Shown here: piece by piece, positions 7,628 through 14,927 of the stretch | How the letters are laid out: every line of letters begins with the position of its first letter | Position numbering within the stretch: position 1 is the stretch's first letter | NCBI GenBank assembly: GCA_947626265.1 | Contig: CANQRM010000006.1 | Span: forward strand, 62,001-126,000 | Reading direction: 5' to 3' | DNA length: 64,000 nt | Origin: an uncultured Oscillospiraceae bacterium | GTDB taxonomy: Bacteria > Bacillota > Clostridia > Oscillospirales > Oscillospiraceae | Notes under the pieces: model-generated | Databases searched by the model: none | What the model was told of the DNA's origin: nothing | Seen by the model: the letters and a program-made list of their open reading frames with translations, nothing else | Position numbers and translations under genes: made by a program

Positions 7628-8938
7628 TCAGGGCCGCCAGTCACTCAGGGTCCCGAAGATGATCTGCCCTCCTGTATCACCGCTGCCGCCGGCAACGGCT
7701 TCCACGTCGTCGTCGGACAGCGCGCCATCGGCGGACACGAAGAACTGGCTGAAGCCGGTGTCCTCCAATATGGCGGCAACGGCGGCGTTCACATTCGTGA
7801 GCCGGAAGTGGCCCTCGCCCATCTGCTTATACATGATGAGCATGACCCGCAGGCCCGCGGAGGAGGTGTATTCCAGGTTCTTGAGGTCCAGGGTGATGTC
7901 CTTCACGGCGGTGGGGATGTCCCAGAACGCATTCAAAAGCGCCGGGGCGCTGATGGAGTCCATCCGGCCCGCGAGACGTACGGTGAGCGCGTCCCCGTTC
8001 AGTTCCTGGTCGATGGCGAGCCCGCCGGCCCCCGTTCCGGCGGGCTGGGCAGCCTTCGCGCCGCTGGGGGTCATGATCCACACATTGATCTTCTCCAGGG
8101 CCGCGGCAATGGCCGCTCTCTGTTCCGGCGTGCAGGCGTAGAGGGTCCGCAGGCCCATGTTGGCCACGCCGGTGATGGGCCGTCGCTCCACAGAAAGGCC
8201 CATGCTCTCCAAAAACGTGATCTTCTCCTCGTCACTGGCGAACACGGGCGCGTGGTCCGCGTCGGCGGTCTTCTTGTTCACCTGGGAATTCACCAGCTTC
8301 AGGAACTTTTCCCCCTGGCCGCCGGTGACCGCCTGGATGATGGCGAAGAAGTAGTGGTCGCTCTCAAAGTCCGTGGTGACCCAGCAGCCGCCCCGCTGAG
8401 CCAGAAGCGCGGCGAAATTCTTGACCATGGCGGTCATCTCGTTCTTGTCCAGGTACGCCACCAGCCCCTCGCAGTCGATGGTGACGGGCCCCTCCGGCAG
8501 CTGCGCGGCCGCGGCCGCGACGCTCTCGCCGTTGGTCACGTCCACCGCCCGGAACAGCGCCTTGCCGCCCAGCAGCTCCTTCGACACCCGGGCCATGTCC
8601 TCCACCACCGCGGGCAGGTCGCCGCCCACGTAGTTATAGCCCCGGTCCATCAGGTACTTGGCCTTGGGCGTATAGCCGCAGGCCAGGTCCAGCACGTTCT
8701 TGTTCCCCGCCTGCTCGATGAGCCGGTTGGCCAGGGCATAGCGCAGCTCGATGGTGATGGCGCCGATGCGCTTCAAAAGCTCGTACTCTTTGCCCTTGGC
8801 GTCCACGTGGGGCATCTGCTCAAAGCCCAGCGCCTTCTCAAAGGCGATGGAGTCCTCGTTGCCCACGGCGCTCAAGAGCGTCAGAGTCATCTTCGCGGTG
8901 TTGAACACAGGGTTCGTAAGTTCATAAAGCTCGTTCAT
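7628..8938 (-). CDS. SAM-dependent methyltransferase - STAS fusion with C-terminal double-glycine leader-like tail
   Basis: The 436-aa protein joins three parts. Residues 1 to about 290 look like a class I methyltransferase; VLDLACGYTPKAKYL is the SAM-binding glycine motif. Residues about 305-400 form a STAS domain of the anti-sigma-factor-antagonist type, with LEYTSSAGLRVML containing the serine that RsbW-like kinases phosphorylate. The last 30 residues contain LSDDDVEAVAGG followed by 18 residues, very like the leader of a GG-processed peptide but at the wrong end. It is the last gene of an operon that begins with a MATE-RsbW-like fusion, so the two could form a kinase/antagonist pair. The methylated substrate is unknown. 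Confidence 0.8.
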   Translation of the reverse strand: MNELYELTNPVFNTAKMTLTLLSAVGNEDSIAFEKALGFEQMPHVDAKGKEYELLKRIGAITIELRYALANRLIEQAGNKNVLDLACGYTPKAKYLMDRGYNYVGGDLPAVVEDMARVSKELLGGKALFRAVDVTNGESVAAAAAQLPEGPVTIDCEGLVAYLDKNEMTAMVKNFAALLAQRGGCWVTTDFESDHYFFAIIQAVTGGQGEKFLKLVNSQVNKKTADADHAPVFASDEEKITFLESMGLSVERRPITGVANMGLRTLYACTPEQRAAIAAALEKINVWIMTPSGAKAAQPAGTGAGGLAIDQELNGDALTVRLAGRMDSISAPALLNAFWDIPTAVKDITLDLKNLEYTSSAGLRVMLIMYKQMGEGHFRLTNVNAAVAAILEDTGFSQFFVSADGALSDDDVEAVAGGSGDTGGQIIFGTLSDWRP

Positions 8939-8985
8939 AGGTGGTCTCCTTTCGTTCCTATCCAGATGGTCATTTCACATATTAA

Positions 8986-9213
8986 CTATCGTCTCGCCTG
9001 CCGTACTGTATAGCCTTTTTTCCGGCGATCTTCCATGCAGCTTGGACACAATGAACAGTTCACATCGCCGCACAGACAGTGCTGAACGCTCTTGTCCTGC
9101 CGGAGACAATCAATGCATATCAAATACTGTTCGGTGCTGTCGTCTGTCCCTCCGGACACCGCGCCCAAGGCCTCGTCGGGCAGGGCCTCATAGCTCTTTT
9201 TATTGTTCTCCAC
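8986..9213 (-). CDS. Cys-rich small peptide with double-glycine leader
   Basis: A 75-aa protein starts at GTG 9213, chosen because AAAGGAG lies 7 nt upstream; longer in-frame starts lack a site. Residues 1-22 look like a secretion leader ending LPDEALGAVSGG. The remaining 53 residues hold seven cysteines in CIDC, HCLC, NC, LC and SC pairs plus a basic tail. A GG-cleaved bacteriocin, RiPP precursor or signalling peptide is the leading reading. A small zinc-ribbon protein is the main alternative because of the CxxC spacing. It is flanked by an ATP-grasp ligase and a methyltransferase, both common peptide-modifying classes. A promoter motif at 9241-9266 recurs near another peptide gene. Confidence 0.7.
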   Translation of the reverse strand: MENNKKSYEALPDEALGAVSGGTDDSTEQYLICIDCLRQDKSVQHCLCGDVNCSLCPSCMEDRRKKGYTVRQARR

Positions 9214-9240
9214 GACAGTTCTCCTTTCTGGCTTCTGTCC

Positions 9241-9266
9241 CTTTATACGACCCACCGGGGCAAAAG
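9241..9266 (-). promoter_or_regulatory. two-box promoter motif, copy A
   Basis: On the minus strand it reads CTTTTGCCC, 8 bp, CGTATAAAG, then GGACAG. It is 28 bp upstream of the Cys-rich peptide start. Copies with identical boxes and the same 8-bp gap are at 41240-41265 and 42592-42617. TATAAA may serve as a -10 box, but no TTGACA-like -35 is present, which suggests an activator or alternative sigma factor. Confidence 0.7.
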
Positions 9267-9287
9267 AGCCGGAAAAAACGCTTTTTC

Positions 9288-10226
9288 TCATGCGTCCTCC
9301 CTGCTGTTCCACGCGGACAGCAATATGTCCTCCACCATTTCCTCGTAGGCTATCCCGGAATACTCCGCCGCCCGGGGCATGAGACTCTCCCGCTTCAGCC
9401 CCGGCACCGCGTTGATCTCCAAGGTGTAGATGCGGCTGTCAGCGTGGCTCACCATGAAGTCCACACGGGCCACATCCTTCGCGCCGGTCACTTTGAATAC
9501 CTTCTCCGCTGTCCGCTCCATTTCATGCAGGAGCTTTTCTTCCAGCTTCGGCGGCTCCACGCCGTACTCGCCAGTGAACAGCGTCAGGTCGTTCTTCTTA
9601 TGCACCCGCGCGCCGGACAGCGTCTCCACCCCTTCCACGCACTTGAGGGTGACGAGCCTGCCCTCCTTCTCAAAGAGTCCCACGGTGTAGAACCCGCCGT
9701 CGATAAATTCCTCCAGAAGGATGGGGTCGTCATACTGAAACACATGGGCCATCTTGGGCAGGTCCTCCGGGGAGCGGATGAGCTCGATGCCGAAGCTGCC
9801 GCCCTGGCTGGGCGCCTTCGCCACGAAAGGATAACCCAGCGCGGAATAGTCAAAATCTCCCCGCTCGTATTCCTCCTTCCGCAGGATGGTCCACCGGGGC
9901 GTGGGCACGCCGTAGTGGTCGAAGAGGAATTTGCAGAGTATCTTGTCGTTGATGAGCATGGCCGCGTGGGTCCGGCTGCCGGTATAGGGGATGCCCTCGT
10001 GGTCCAGCATGGCCTGCAGCGTGCCGTCACCGTGGTACTTTCCCTGCACGCAGAGGTAGACGATGTCGGCTTTCTCCTTCCGCAGGGTGTGGACCATGTC
10101 CCGGCCGTATTCCAGCATGCACACGTCGTAGCCCTTCTGCCGCAGGACCTCTTCTATGCTCCTGGCGTTCTTCGTGGAGGCATGCGCCTCGCTGGAGGTC
10201 CCGCCGTATACGATGGCAACTTTCAT
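9288..10226 (-). CDS. D-alanine-D-alanine ligase-like ATP-grasp enzyme
   Basis: The 312-aa protein opens with VAIVYGGTSSEAHAS and continues with IPYTGS, FVAKAPSQGGSFGI, ILLEEFIDG and VDFMVS...YTLEINAVPGL. These are the Ddl-type ATP-grasp landmarks, including the magnesium-binding Glu/Asn. Family members join two amino acids with ATP. It lies between a MATE-RsbW-like transporter and a GG-leader peptide, away from any murein gene. It may therefore be a specialised dipeptide or peptide ligase rather than the cell's main Ddl. The gap to the upstream transporter gene is 37 bp, so co-transcription is likely. Confidence 0.82.
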   Translation of the reverse strand: MKVAIVYGGTSSEAHASTKNARSIEEVLRQKGYDVCMLEYGRDMVHTLRKEKADIVYLCVQGKYHGDGTLQAMLDHEGIPYTGSRTHAAMLINDKILCKFLFDHYGVPTPRWTILRKEEYERGDFDYSALGYPFVAKAPSQGGSFGIELIRSPEDLPKMAHVFQYDDPILLEEFIDGGFYTVGLFEKEGRLVTLKCVEGVETLSGARVHKKNDLTLFTGEYGVEPPKLEEKLLHEMERTAEKVFKVTGAKDVARVDFMVSHADSRIYTLEINAVPGLKRESLMPRAAEYSGIAYEEMVEDILLSAWNSREDA

Positions 10227-10263
10227 ATGTTTATACTCCTTTTCTTTCCGGGGAAGCCCGGTA

Positions 10264-12033
10264 TCAGATGGTGATGAGCAGGTTGTTCATATCCATCGTG
10301 TTGGTATAGGTCACGTCCTTGGACAGGGCCAGCACCATGCGTATGCCCACGTTCTCCTCCGGGCGTTCCGGGTCCAGGGTCCAGGAACGGACCTTTTCCT
10401 TCAGGTCGAACTTGGCGCAGTCGTCCCGCAGCCGCAGCAGCACGTCTCCGTCCCGCAGCACGACCCGGATGTCCACGCTGTGCCGCTTTCCGTCGGCAAA
10501 GCCGTAGGTCACGGTGTTGCCCGCCATCTCCTCCACGCACAGCGCCGCCAGATAGCTTCTCCGCCGGTCCACGCCGTGACCGGTGCAGAAGGCGTTTATC
10601 GCCTCGGAGATGCCGATGACCTGCTCGAGGCCTGTGACGGACACGGATATGTAGTCGCTCTCAGGAAGGCTGAAGCCCCGGGGCAGGAACAGGAGCTTTT
10701 CCGCCCCCTTCGCGTCCGTATCGCGCCGCAGCGCGCCGCACAGGAGGAACACCGCCAGCGTCAGAAGCTGGCTTATGCAATAGGCCGCCCACACGCCGTT
10801 GATGCCGAACAGCTTTCCCAGCACGGCCACGCACGCCACCAGGCTTATGAGCTCGTTGCCGATGTTGATGATATAGGCGCGGCGCCGGTCCCCCAGGGCC
10901 GTCAGGTAATTGCCCACGCACATGTTCACCGCCATGGGCGGCAGGGACAGGGCAAACCAGCGCAGCGCGCTGGCCGCCATCTTTTTGGCCTCCGGCGAGT
11001 CCGGCAGATAGAACGCCGCCAGGGCGGGCGCGAACAGGATCACGGCCCCGGCGATGACGCTCATCAGGCCGACGGCGTACCACAGCGTCACACGCACGGT
11101 CTGCTTCAGGCCGTTCACGTCCTTCTCCCCCGCGTACACGCCGGTCATCAGCATCACCGCCCCGGCCATGCCCACGATGGGGCTGCGGACCACCAGCTTC
11201 ACGTTGCTCTGCGCCGACAGAGCCGACAGCCCCGCCGTGGCGGCCACGGACAGGACGATGCTGTTGATGAGGATGGGCCCCACGGCCCGGCATATCTGGG
11301 TGGCGCCGCTGGGAAGGCCTCCCGCGACGATCTTCGGCGTCAGCCGCCAGTTCATGCCCTTGGCCCGGAAGTGGAAGAGCCTGTCTTTCTTCCTGAAATG
11401 GGTCAGAAGCACCGCCAGGGCCGTATAGTTGCTGACCGCCGTGCCCAGGCCCAGCAGGCCCATCTTCATCACGACCATAAACAGCACGTCGCCGATTATG
11501 TCCACCACCGTGATGGTCAGGCTTGCCACGGTGGTCCGTTTCGCCCCGCCGTCCAGCTGGACGATGGGCGAGAGGATGGCCACCATGATGAAACCCGGCG
11601 TGCCGCTGAACAGGCCTATGAGATAGGCCCTGGCGTAGGGCAGAAGCTCCGCCGAGGCGCCCCGGGCGCCCAGGAGCCGCGCGAAGGGCCCCGCCAGAAT
11701 GATCCCCGCTGCCGTCAGCACACAGGACAGTACCATCCCCAGTGTGCAGCCGAGGGAGAATACCCGGTCCGCCTCGTCCAGCCGGCCGCTTCCCACGCTG
11801 CGGGCGCACATGGTCTGGCAGCTGGTCATCAGCACGCCGCTGATGACGGCGGCAATGCTGTAATAGGGCGTACATATGCCCAGGGCGGCCAGCTCCGCCG
11901 CGCCCAGCAGCCGCCCGGCCATGGCTCCGTCCACCAGGGTCGCCGCGGCATGGGCCAGTTCCATCATGGTCATCACGATCATGGCGCCGAAAAACTGCTT
12001 ATAGATCACAGATGATGTATGGGCTTTTTCCAT
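10264..12033 (-). CDS. MATE-family transporter fused to an RsbW-like ATPase domain
   Basis: The 589-aa protein has a twelve-helix MATE transporter (about residues 1-440) and a cytoplasmic C-terminal domain (about 460-589). That domain matches HATPase_c_2 anti-sigma kinases: an N-box with CVEEMAGNTVTYGF, a nucleotide segment LRLRDDCAKFDL and a G2-like NVGIRMV. MATE pumps export drugs or metabolites in exchange for Na+ or H+, but a fused anti-sigma-type kinase is not part of the classical family. The operon partner carries a STAS domain, the normal substrate of such kinases. A sigma-A-like promoter and tandem repeats lie upstream. Transport substrate unknown. Confidence 0.85.
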   Translation of the reverse strand: MEKAHTSSVIYKQFFGAMIVMTMMELAHAAATLVDGAMAGRLLGAAELAALGICTPYYSIAAVISGVLMTSCQTMCARSVGSGRLDEADRVFSLGCTLGMVLSCVLTAAGIILAGPFARLLGARGASAELLPYARAYLIGLFSGTPGFIMVAILSPIVQLDGGAKRTTVASLTITVVDIIGDVLFMVVMKMGLLGLGTAVSNYTALAVLLTHFRKKDRLFHFRAKGMNWRLTPKIVAGGLPSGATQICRAVGPILINSIVLSVAATAGLSALSAQSNVKLVVRSPIVGMAGAVMLMTGVYAGEKDVNGLKQTVRVTLWYAVGLMSVIAGAVILFAPALAAFYLPDSPEAKKMAASALRWFALSLPPMAVNMCVGNYLTALGDRRRAYIINIGNELISLVACVAVLGKLFGINGVWAAYCISQLLTLAVFLLCGALRRDTDAKGAEKLLFLPRGFSLPESDYISVSVTGLEQVIGISEAINAFCTGHGVDRRRSYLAALCVEEMAGNTVTYGFADGKRHSVDIRVVLRDGDVLLRLRDDCAKFDLKEKVRSWTLDPERPEENVGIRMVLALSKDVTYTNTMDMNNLLITI

Positions 12034-12072
12034 TTTCCTCTCCCCGTCTTAAGGCAATATTCAACCTGTTAA

Positions 12073-12101
12073 ATTTTATCACGGCCGCCGGGGTCCTTCA
12101 A
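12073..12101 (-). promoter_or_regulatory. promoter of the MATE-RsbW operon
   Basis: On the minus strand TTGAAG (12096-12101) and TAAAAT (12073-12078) are separated by 17 bp, about 40 bp from the MATE fusion start. Confidence 0.6.
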
Positions 12102-12110
12102 CGAGGGGAG

Positions 12111-12152
12111 CCTGACGTTTTCGCAGTCAGACCTGACGTTTGCGAAGTGGGC
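12111..12152. repeat. tandem 21-bp direct repeat between the MATE operon and spoIIID
   Basis: Two consecutive 21-bp units start at 12111 and 12132, both opening CCTGACGTTT and then CG.AGT. The pair lies just upstream of the MATE-operon -35 box, where an activator would bind, and about 80 bp before spoIIID. Confidence 0.55.
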
Positions 12153-12229
12153 CGCTGTCCTTTCCCCGGTTCTAACGGCATATCCCCGGCGCATAGACTG
12201 TGGCAAGTAAACGCAGCGGGGTGGTATGA

Positions 12230-12478
12230 GTGCGAGAGGATATCGAACAGCGGGCCCGGGACCTGGCCCTGTACATCGTGGAGAACAACGCCACCGTCCG
12301 GGACGCAGCGACCCATTTTCGGGTCTCCAAATCTACCGTGCACAAGGACCTCACGGAGAGGCTTCGACACGTGGACCGGCCTCTGTACGCCCAGGCCCGG
12401 GCGGTGCTGGAGCAGAACAAGGCCGAGCGGCACCTGCGGGGCGGCGAGGCCACGCGCAGGAAATACAAGGGAAGATGA
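12230..12478 (+). CDS. spoIIID: sporulation transcriptional regulator SpoIIID
   Basis: The 82-aa DNA-binding protein has the SpoIIID helix-turn-helix (VRDAATHFRVSKSTVHKDLTERL) and the very conserved C-terminal motif NKAERHLRGGEATRRKY. In Bacillus and clostridia it acts in the mother cell, modulating sigma-E genes and switching on sigK. The start is GTG 12230 with only a weak G-rich site upstream, and the length equals that of the family. CATAGACT at 12192-12199 resembles a sigma-E -10 box (CATACAnT), but no good -35 was seen. Its presence marks the organism as a spore former. Confidence 0.95.
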   Translation: MREDIEQRARDLALYIVENNATVRDAATHFRVSKSTVHKDLTERLRHVDRPLYAQARAVLEQNKAERHLRGGEATRRKYKGR

Positions 12479-12486
12479 CATACGAC

Positions 12487-12525
12487 GAGGGGGAACGCCA
12501 AAAGGCGCTCCCCCTCCGCTTTTTC
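12487..12525 (+). terminator. rho-independent terminator of spoIIID
   Basis: GAGGGGGA..GCC and GGC..TCCCCCTC pair around AAAA and are followed by CGCTTTTT. Confidence 0.85.
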
Positions 12526-12554
12526 TTGACAGGTCCAGGCGTAAATGGTAAGTT
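12526..12554 (+). promoter_or_regulatory. promoter for the methionine gamma-lyase-like gene
   Basis: TTGACA at 12526-12531, a 17-bp spacer and TAAGTT at 12549-12554 precede the AAAGGAG site and ATG 12584. Confidence 0.55.
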
Positions 12555-12583
12555 TGGTAAGGTCATTCACAAAGGAGACAGAT

Positions 12584-13876
12584 ATGGACGAGATATACGC
12601 TTCTCTGGGCCTGGGCCCAGAGGTATACGCCTTCGGCGGGAAGGTGCTGGCGGGGCTCACAGGCCGCTTCGCCGCCATCGACGCTGTCGCGGAATATAAC
12701 CAGGCCAAGGTCCTCAGGGCCATGCAGGCCAGCAGGGTCAGCGGGGCCTGCTTCGCCACCAGCACCGGCTACGGCTACAACGACCTGGGCCGGGAGACAT
12801 TGGAGGCGGTGTACGCCGCGGTGTTCCACACCGAGGCAGCGCTGGTGCGGCCTCAGATCACCTGCGGCACCCACGCCCTGGCCCTGGCCCTGGGGGCCGT
12901 GCTCCGGCCGGGGGACGAGCTTTTATCCCCCGTGGGCACGCCCTACGACACCCTGGAGGAGGTCATCGGCATCCGCCCCTCCCTGGGGTCCCTGGCCGAG
13001 TTCGGCATAAGCTACCGGCAGGCGGACTTAAAGCCCGACGGCAGCTTCGACTATGACGCCATCCGGGCCGCCATCAGCGATAAGACGAAACTGGTCACCA
13101 TCCAGCGCTCCAAGGGCTACGCCACCCGCCCCAGCTTCTCCGTGGAGCAGATCGGCGAGCTCATCGCCTTCTGTAAGAGCGTGAAGCCGGACGTGCTGTG
13201 CATGGTGGACAACTGCTACGGCGAGTTCGTGGAGATGCGGGAGCCCTCCGACGTGGGGGCGGACATGACCGTGGGCTCCCTCATCAAAAACCCCGGCGGG
13301 GGTCTCGCCGCCGCGGGGGGCTATATATGCGGCACAACGGCATGCGTGGAGGCCTGCGCCCGGCGGCTCACCGCCCCGGGGCTTGGCAAAGAAGTGGGCG
13401 CGAATCTCGGCCAGCTGCCCGCCATGTACCAGGGCCTGTTCCTGGCTCCCACGGTGACGGCGGGGGCCCTCAAGGGTGCCGTGTTCGCCGCCAACGTCTA
13501 TGAAAAGCTGGGCTTTGCCTGCGTGCCCAATGCCGCGGAACCCCGCCACGACATCATCCAGGCGGTGACCCTGGGCTCCGCGGAGCGTATGGAGGCCTTC
13601 TGTCTGGGCATCCAGGCCGCCGCGCCGGTGGACAGCCACGTCACCCCCGTGCCCTGGCCCATGCCGGGCTACGACAGCGACGTCATCATGGCCGCCGGGG
13701 CCTTCGTGCAGGGCTCCTCTATTGAGCTCTCCGCCGACGGGCCCATCCGGCCGCCCTACGCCGTGTACTTCCAGGGCGGGCTCACCTGGTACCACGCCAA
13801 GGTAGGCATTCTCATGAGCTTACAGAAACTATACGAAAGAGGCCTTGTGAGCCTCAAGGAGATAAAAAATGAGTAA
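12584..13876 (+). CDS. PLP-dependent methionine gamma-lyase-like protein (YnbB/aluminium-resistance family)
   Basis: The 430-aa protein belongs to the cystathionine-synthase fold group seen as YnbB, often annotated as aluminium resistance protein. Visible landmarks are the GYGYNDLGRETLE N-terminal region, QITCGTHALALAL, the SPVGTPYDTLEEVIG segment, TIQRSKGY and the likely PLP lysine in SLIKNPGGG. A carbon-sulphur lyase reaction on methionine or cysteine is the usual inference. AAAGGAG before ATG 12584 decides the start; the longer frame from 12545 has no site. It overlaps the next gene by 8 nt, which suggests coupling to a DMT transporter. Confidence 0.85.
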   Translation: MDEIYASLGLGPEVYAFGGKVLAGLTGRFAAIDAVAEYNQAKVLRAMQASRVSGACFATSTGYGYNDLGRETLEAVYAAVFHTEAALVRPQITCGTHALALALGAVLRPGDELLSPVGTPYDTLEEVIGIRPSLGSLAEFGISYRQADLKPDGSFDYDAIRAAISDKTKLVTIQRSKGYATRPSFSVEQIGELIAFCKSVKPDVLCMVDNCYGEFVEMREPSDVGADMTVGSLIKNPGGGLAAAGGYICGTTACVEACARRLTAPGLGKEVGANLGQLPAMYQGLFLAPTVTAGALKGAVFAANVYEKLGFACVPNAAEPRHDIIQAVTLGSAERMEAFCLGIQAAAPVDSHVTPVPWPMPGYDSDVIMAAGAFVQGSSIELSADGPIRPPYAVYFQGGLTWYHAKVGILMSLQKLYERGLVSLKEIKNE

Positions 13877-14798
13877 TAGCTGGTTCTGGCTTTCCGTTAT
13901 AGCGCTGCTCTGCTGGAGCGGCTCCGACCTGTTTTCCAAGATCGGCTGCCGGGACCAGAAGGACAAGACCTCCCACCTGAAGATGGTGATGGCCGTGGGT
14001 GTGGTCATGGGCGTCCACGCCGCCATAGAGGTGTTCGTCCAGGGCGTGCACATCGACATGCACACCATCGTCACCTACCTGCCCGTGAGCCTCCTGTACA
14101 TCTTCTCCATGGCCCTGGGGTATCTGGGCCTGCGGTACATAGAGCTCAGCGTTTCCTCCCCCATCTGTAACTCCTCCGGCGCACTGGTGGCCATCCTCAC
14201 CCTCGTCACCGCGGGCCTTGGCTCCATCTCGGGCCTGCAGCTGGGCGCCACGGCGCTGGTGTGCGTGGGCGTGGTGGGTCTCGGCTTCGTGGACATGCAC
14301 GAGGACGACGAGGCCCGGGCCGCCCGGCAGAGCATCTCCAATTATAAATACGCCAAGAGCTTTATCGCCATATTGCTGCCCATCCTCTACTGCGTGCTGG
14401 ACGCCGCCGGCACCTTCGCCGACAGCCTGGTGCTGGAGACCTTGGACGAGGACAGCGCCAACGTGGCCTACGAGCTGACGTTCCTGGCCGCGGGGGCGGT
14501 GTGCTTCATTATTTTGCTCTGTAAGCACGAGAAGTTCACCCTCCGGCAGGAGACGCCCAAGTACGTGGGCGCATGTTTTGAGACCGCGGGGCAGCTGGCC
14601 TATATCTACGCCATCGCGGACAGCGAGCACGTGGCCATGTCCGCGCCCATCATCTCCGGCTACTGCCTGGCCTCGGTCATCTGGAGCCGCATTTTCCTCA
14701 AGGAAAAGCTTTCGTGGAAGCATTACCTCATGATCGGCCTCGCCATCGTGGGCATTATCCTGCTCGGTCTTTCTGACGGGCTCACGGGCGACGTGTAG
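13869..14798 (+). CDS. DMT-superfamily (EamA-like) transporter
   Basis: The 309-aa protein has about ten hydrophobic helices in two EamA-like halves. The second half ends with a typical SAPIISGYCLASVIWSRIFLKEKL segment, in which FLKEKL is the common motif before the last helix. Such transporters move small metabolites or amino acids across the membrane. The 8-nt overlap with the PLP enzyme suggests they share a substrate or product, perhaps a sulphur amino acid. That link is inference. Confidence 0.82.
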   Translation: MSNSWFWLSVIALLCWSGSDLFSKIGCRDQKDKTSHLKMVMAVGVVMGVHAAIEVFVQGVHIDMHTIVTYLPVSLLYIFSMALGYLGLRYIELSVSSPICNSSGALVAILTLVTAGLGSISGLQLGATALVCVGVVGLGFVDMHEDDEARAARQSISNYKYAKSFIAILLPILYCVLDAAGTFADSLVLETLDEDSANVAYELTFLAAGAVCFIILLCKHEKFTLRQETPKYVGACFETAGQLAYIYAIADSEHVAMSAPIISGYCLASVIWSRIFLKEKLSWKHYLMIGLAIVGIILLGLSDGLTGDV

Positions 14799-14878
14799 GC
14801 CGGAGGGCTCTGCTCCCCCAAAATGATACTAAACCCGGACGATTTCTGCCAGATCCGGGTGTATGAATTGTATAACGA

Positions 14879-14905
14879 TGCCTCACCGGTATTGCCGGTG
14901 GGGCA
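14879..14905 (+). terminator. hairpin at the boundary with the phage remnant
   Basis: TGCCTCACCGG and CCGGTGGGGCA form an 11-bp stem with one G-T pair, followed by ATTCTTATAAT. It probably ends the DMT-transporter transcript. TATAAT could also be a -10 box for the tail-fibre gene. Confidence 0.5.
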
Positions 14906-14927
14906 ATTCTTATAATGGGGGGAGAAC

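Noticed and set aside
8986-9312. Longer 108-aa version of the Cys-rich peptide starting at 9312
   Set aside because: The added N-terminal part overlaps the ATP-grasp gene end and the two-box promoter motif, and only GTG 9213 has a ribosome-binding site.
9288-10226. Vancomycin-resistance-type ligase (VanA/VanC)
   Set aside because: The ATP-grasp motifs are Ddl-like, but there is no vanH, vanX or vanRS partner; the specificity cannot be read from the sequence.
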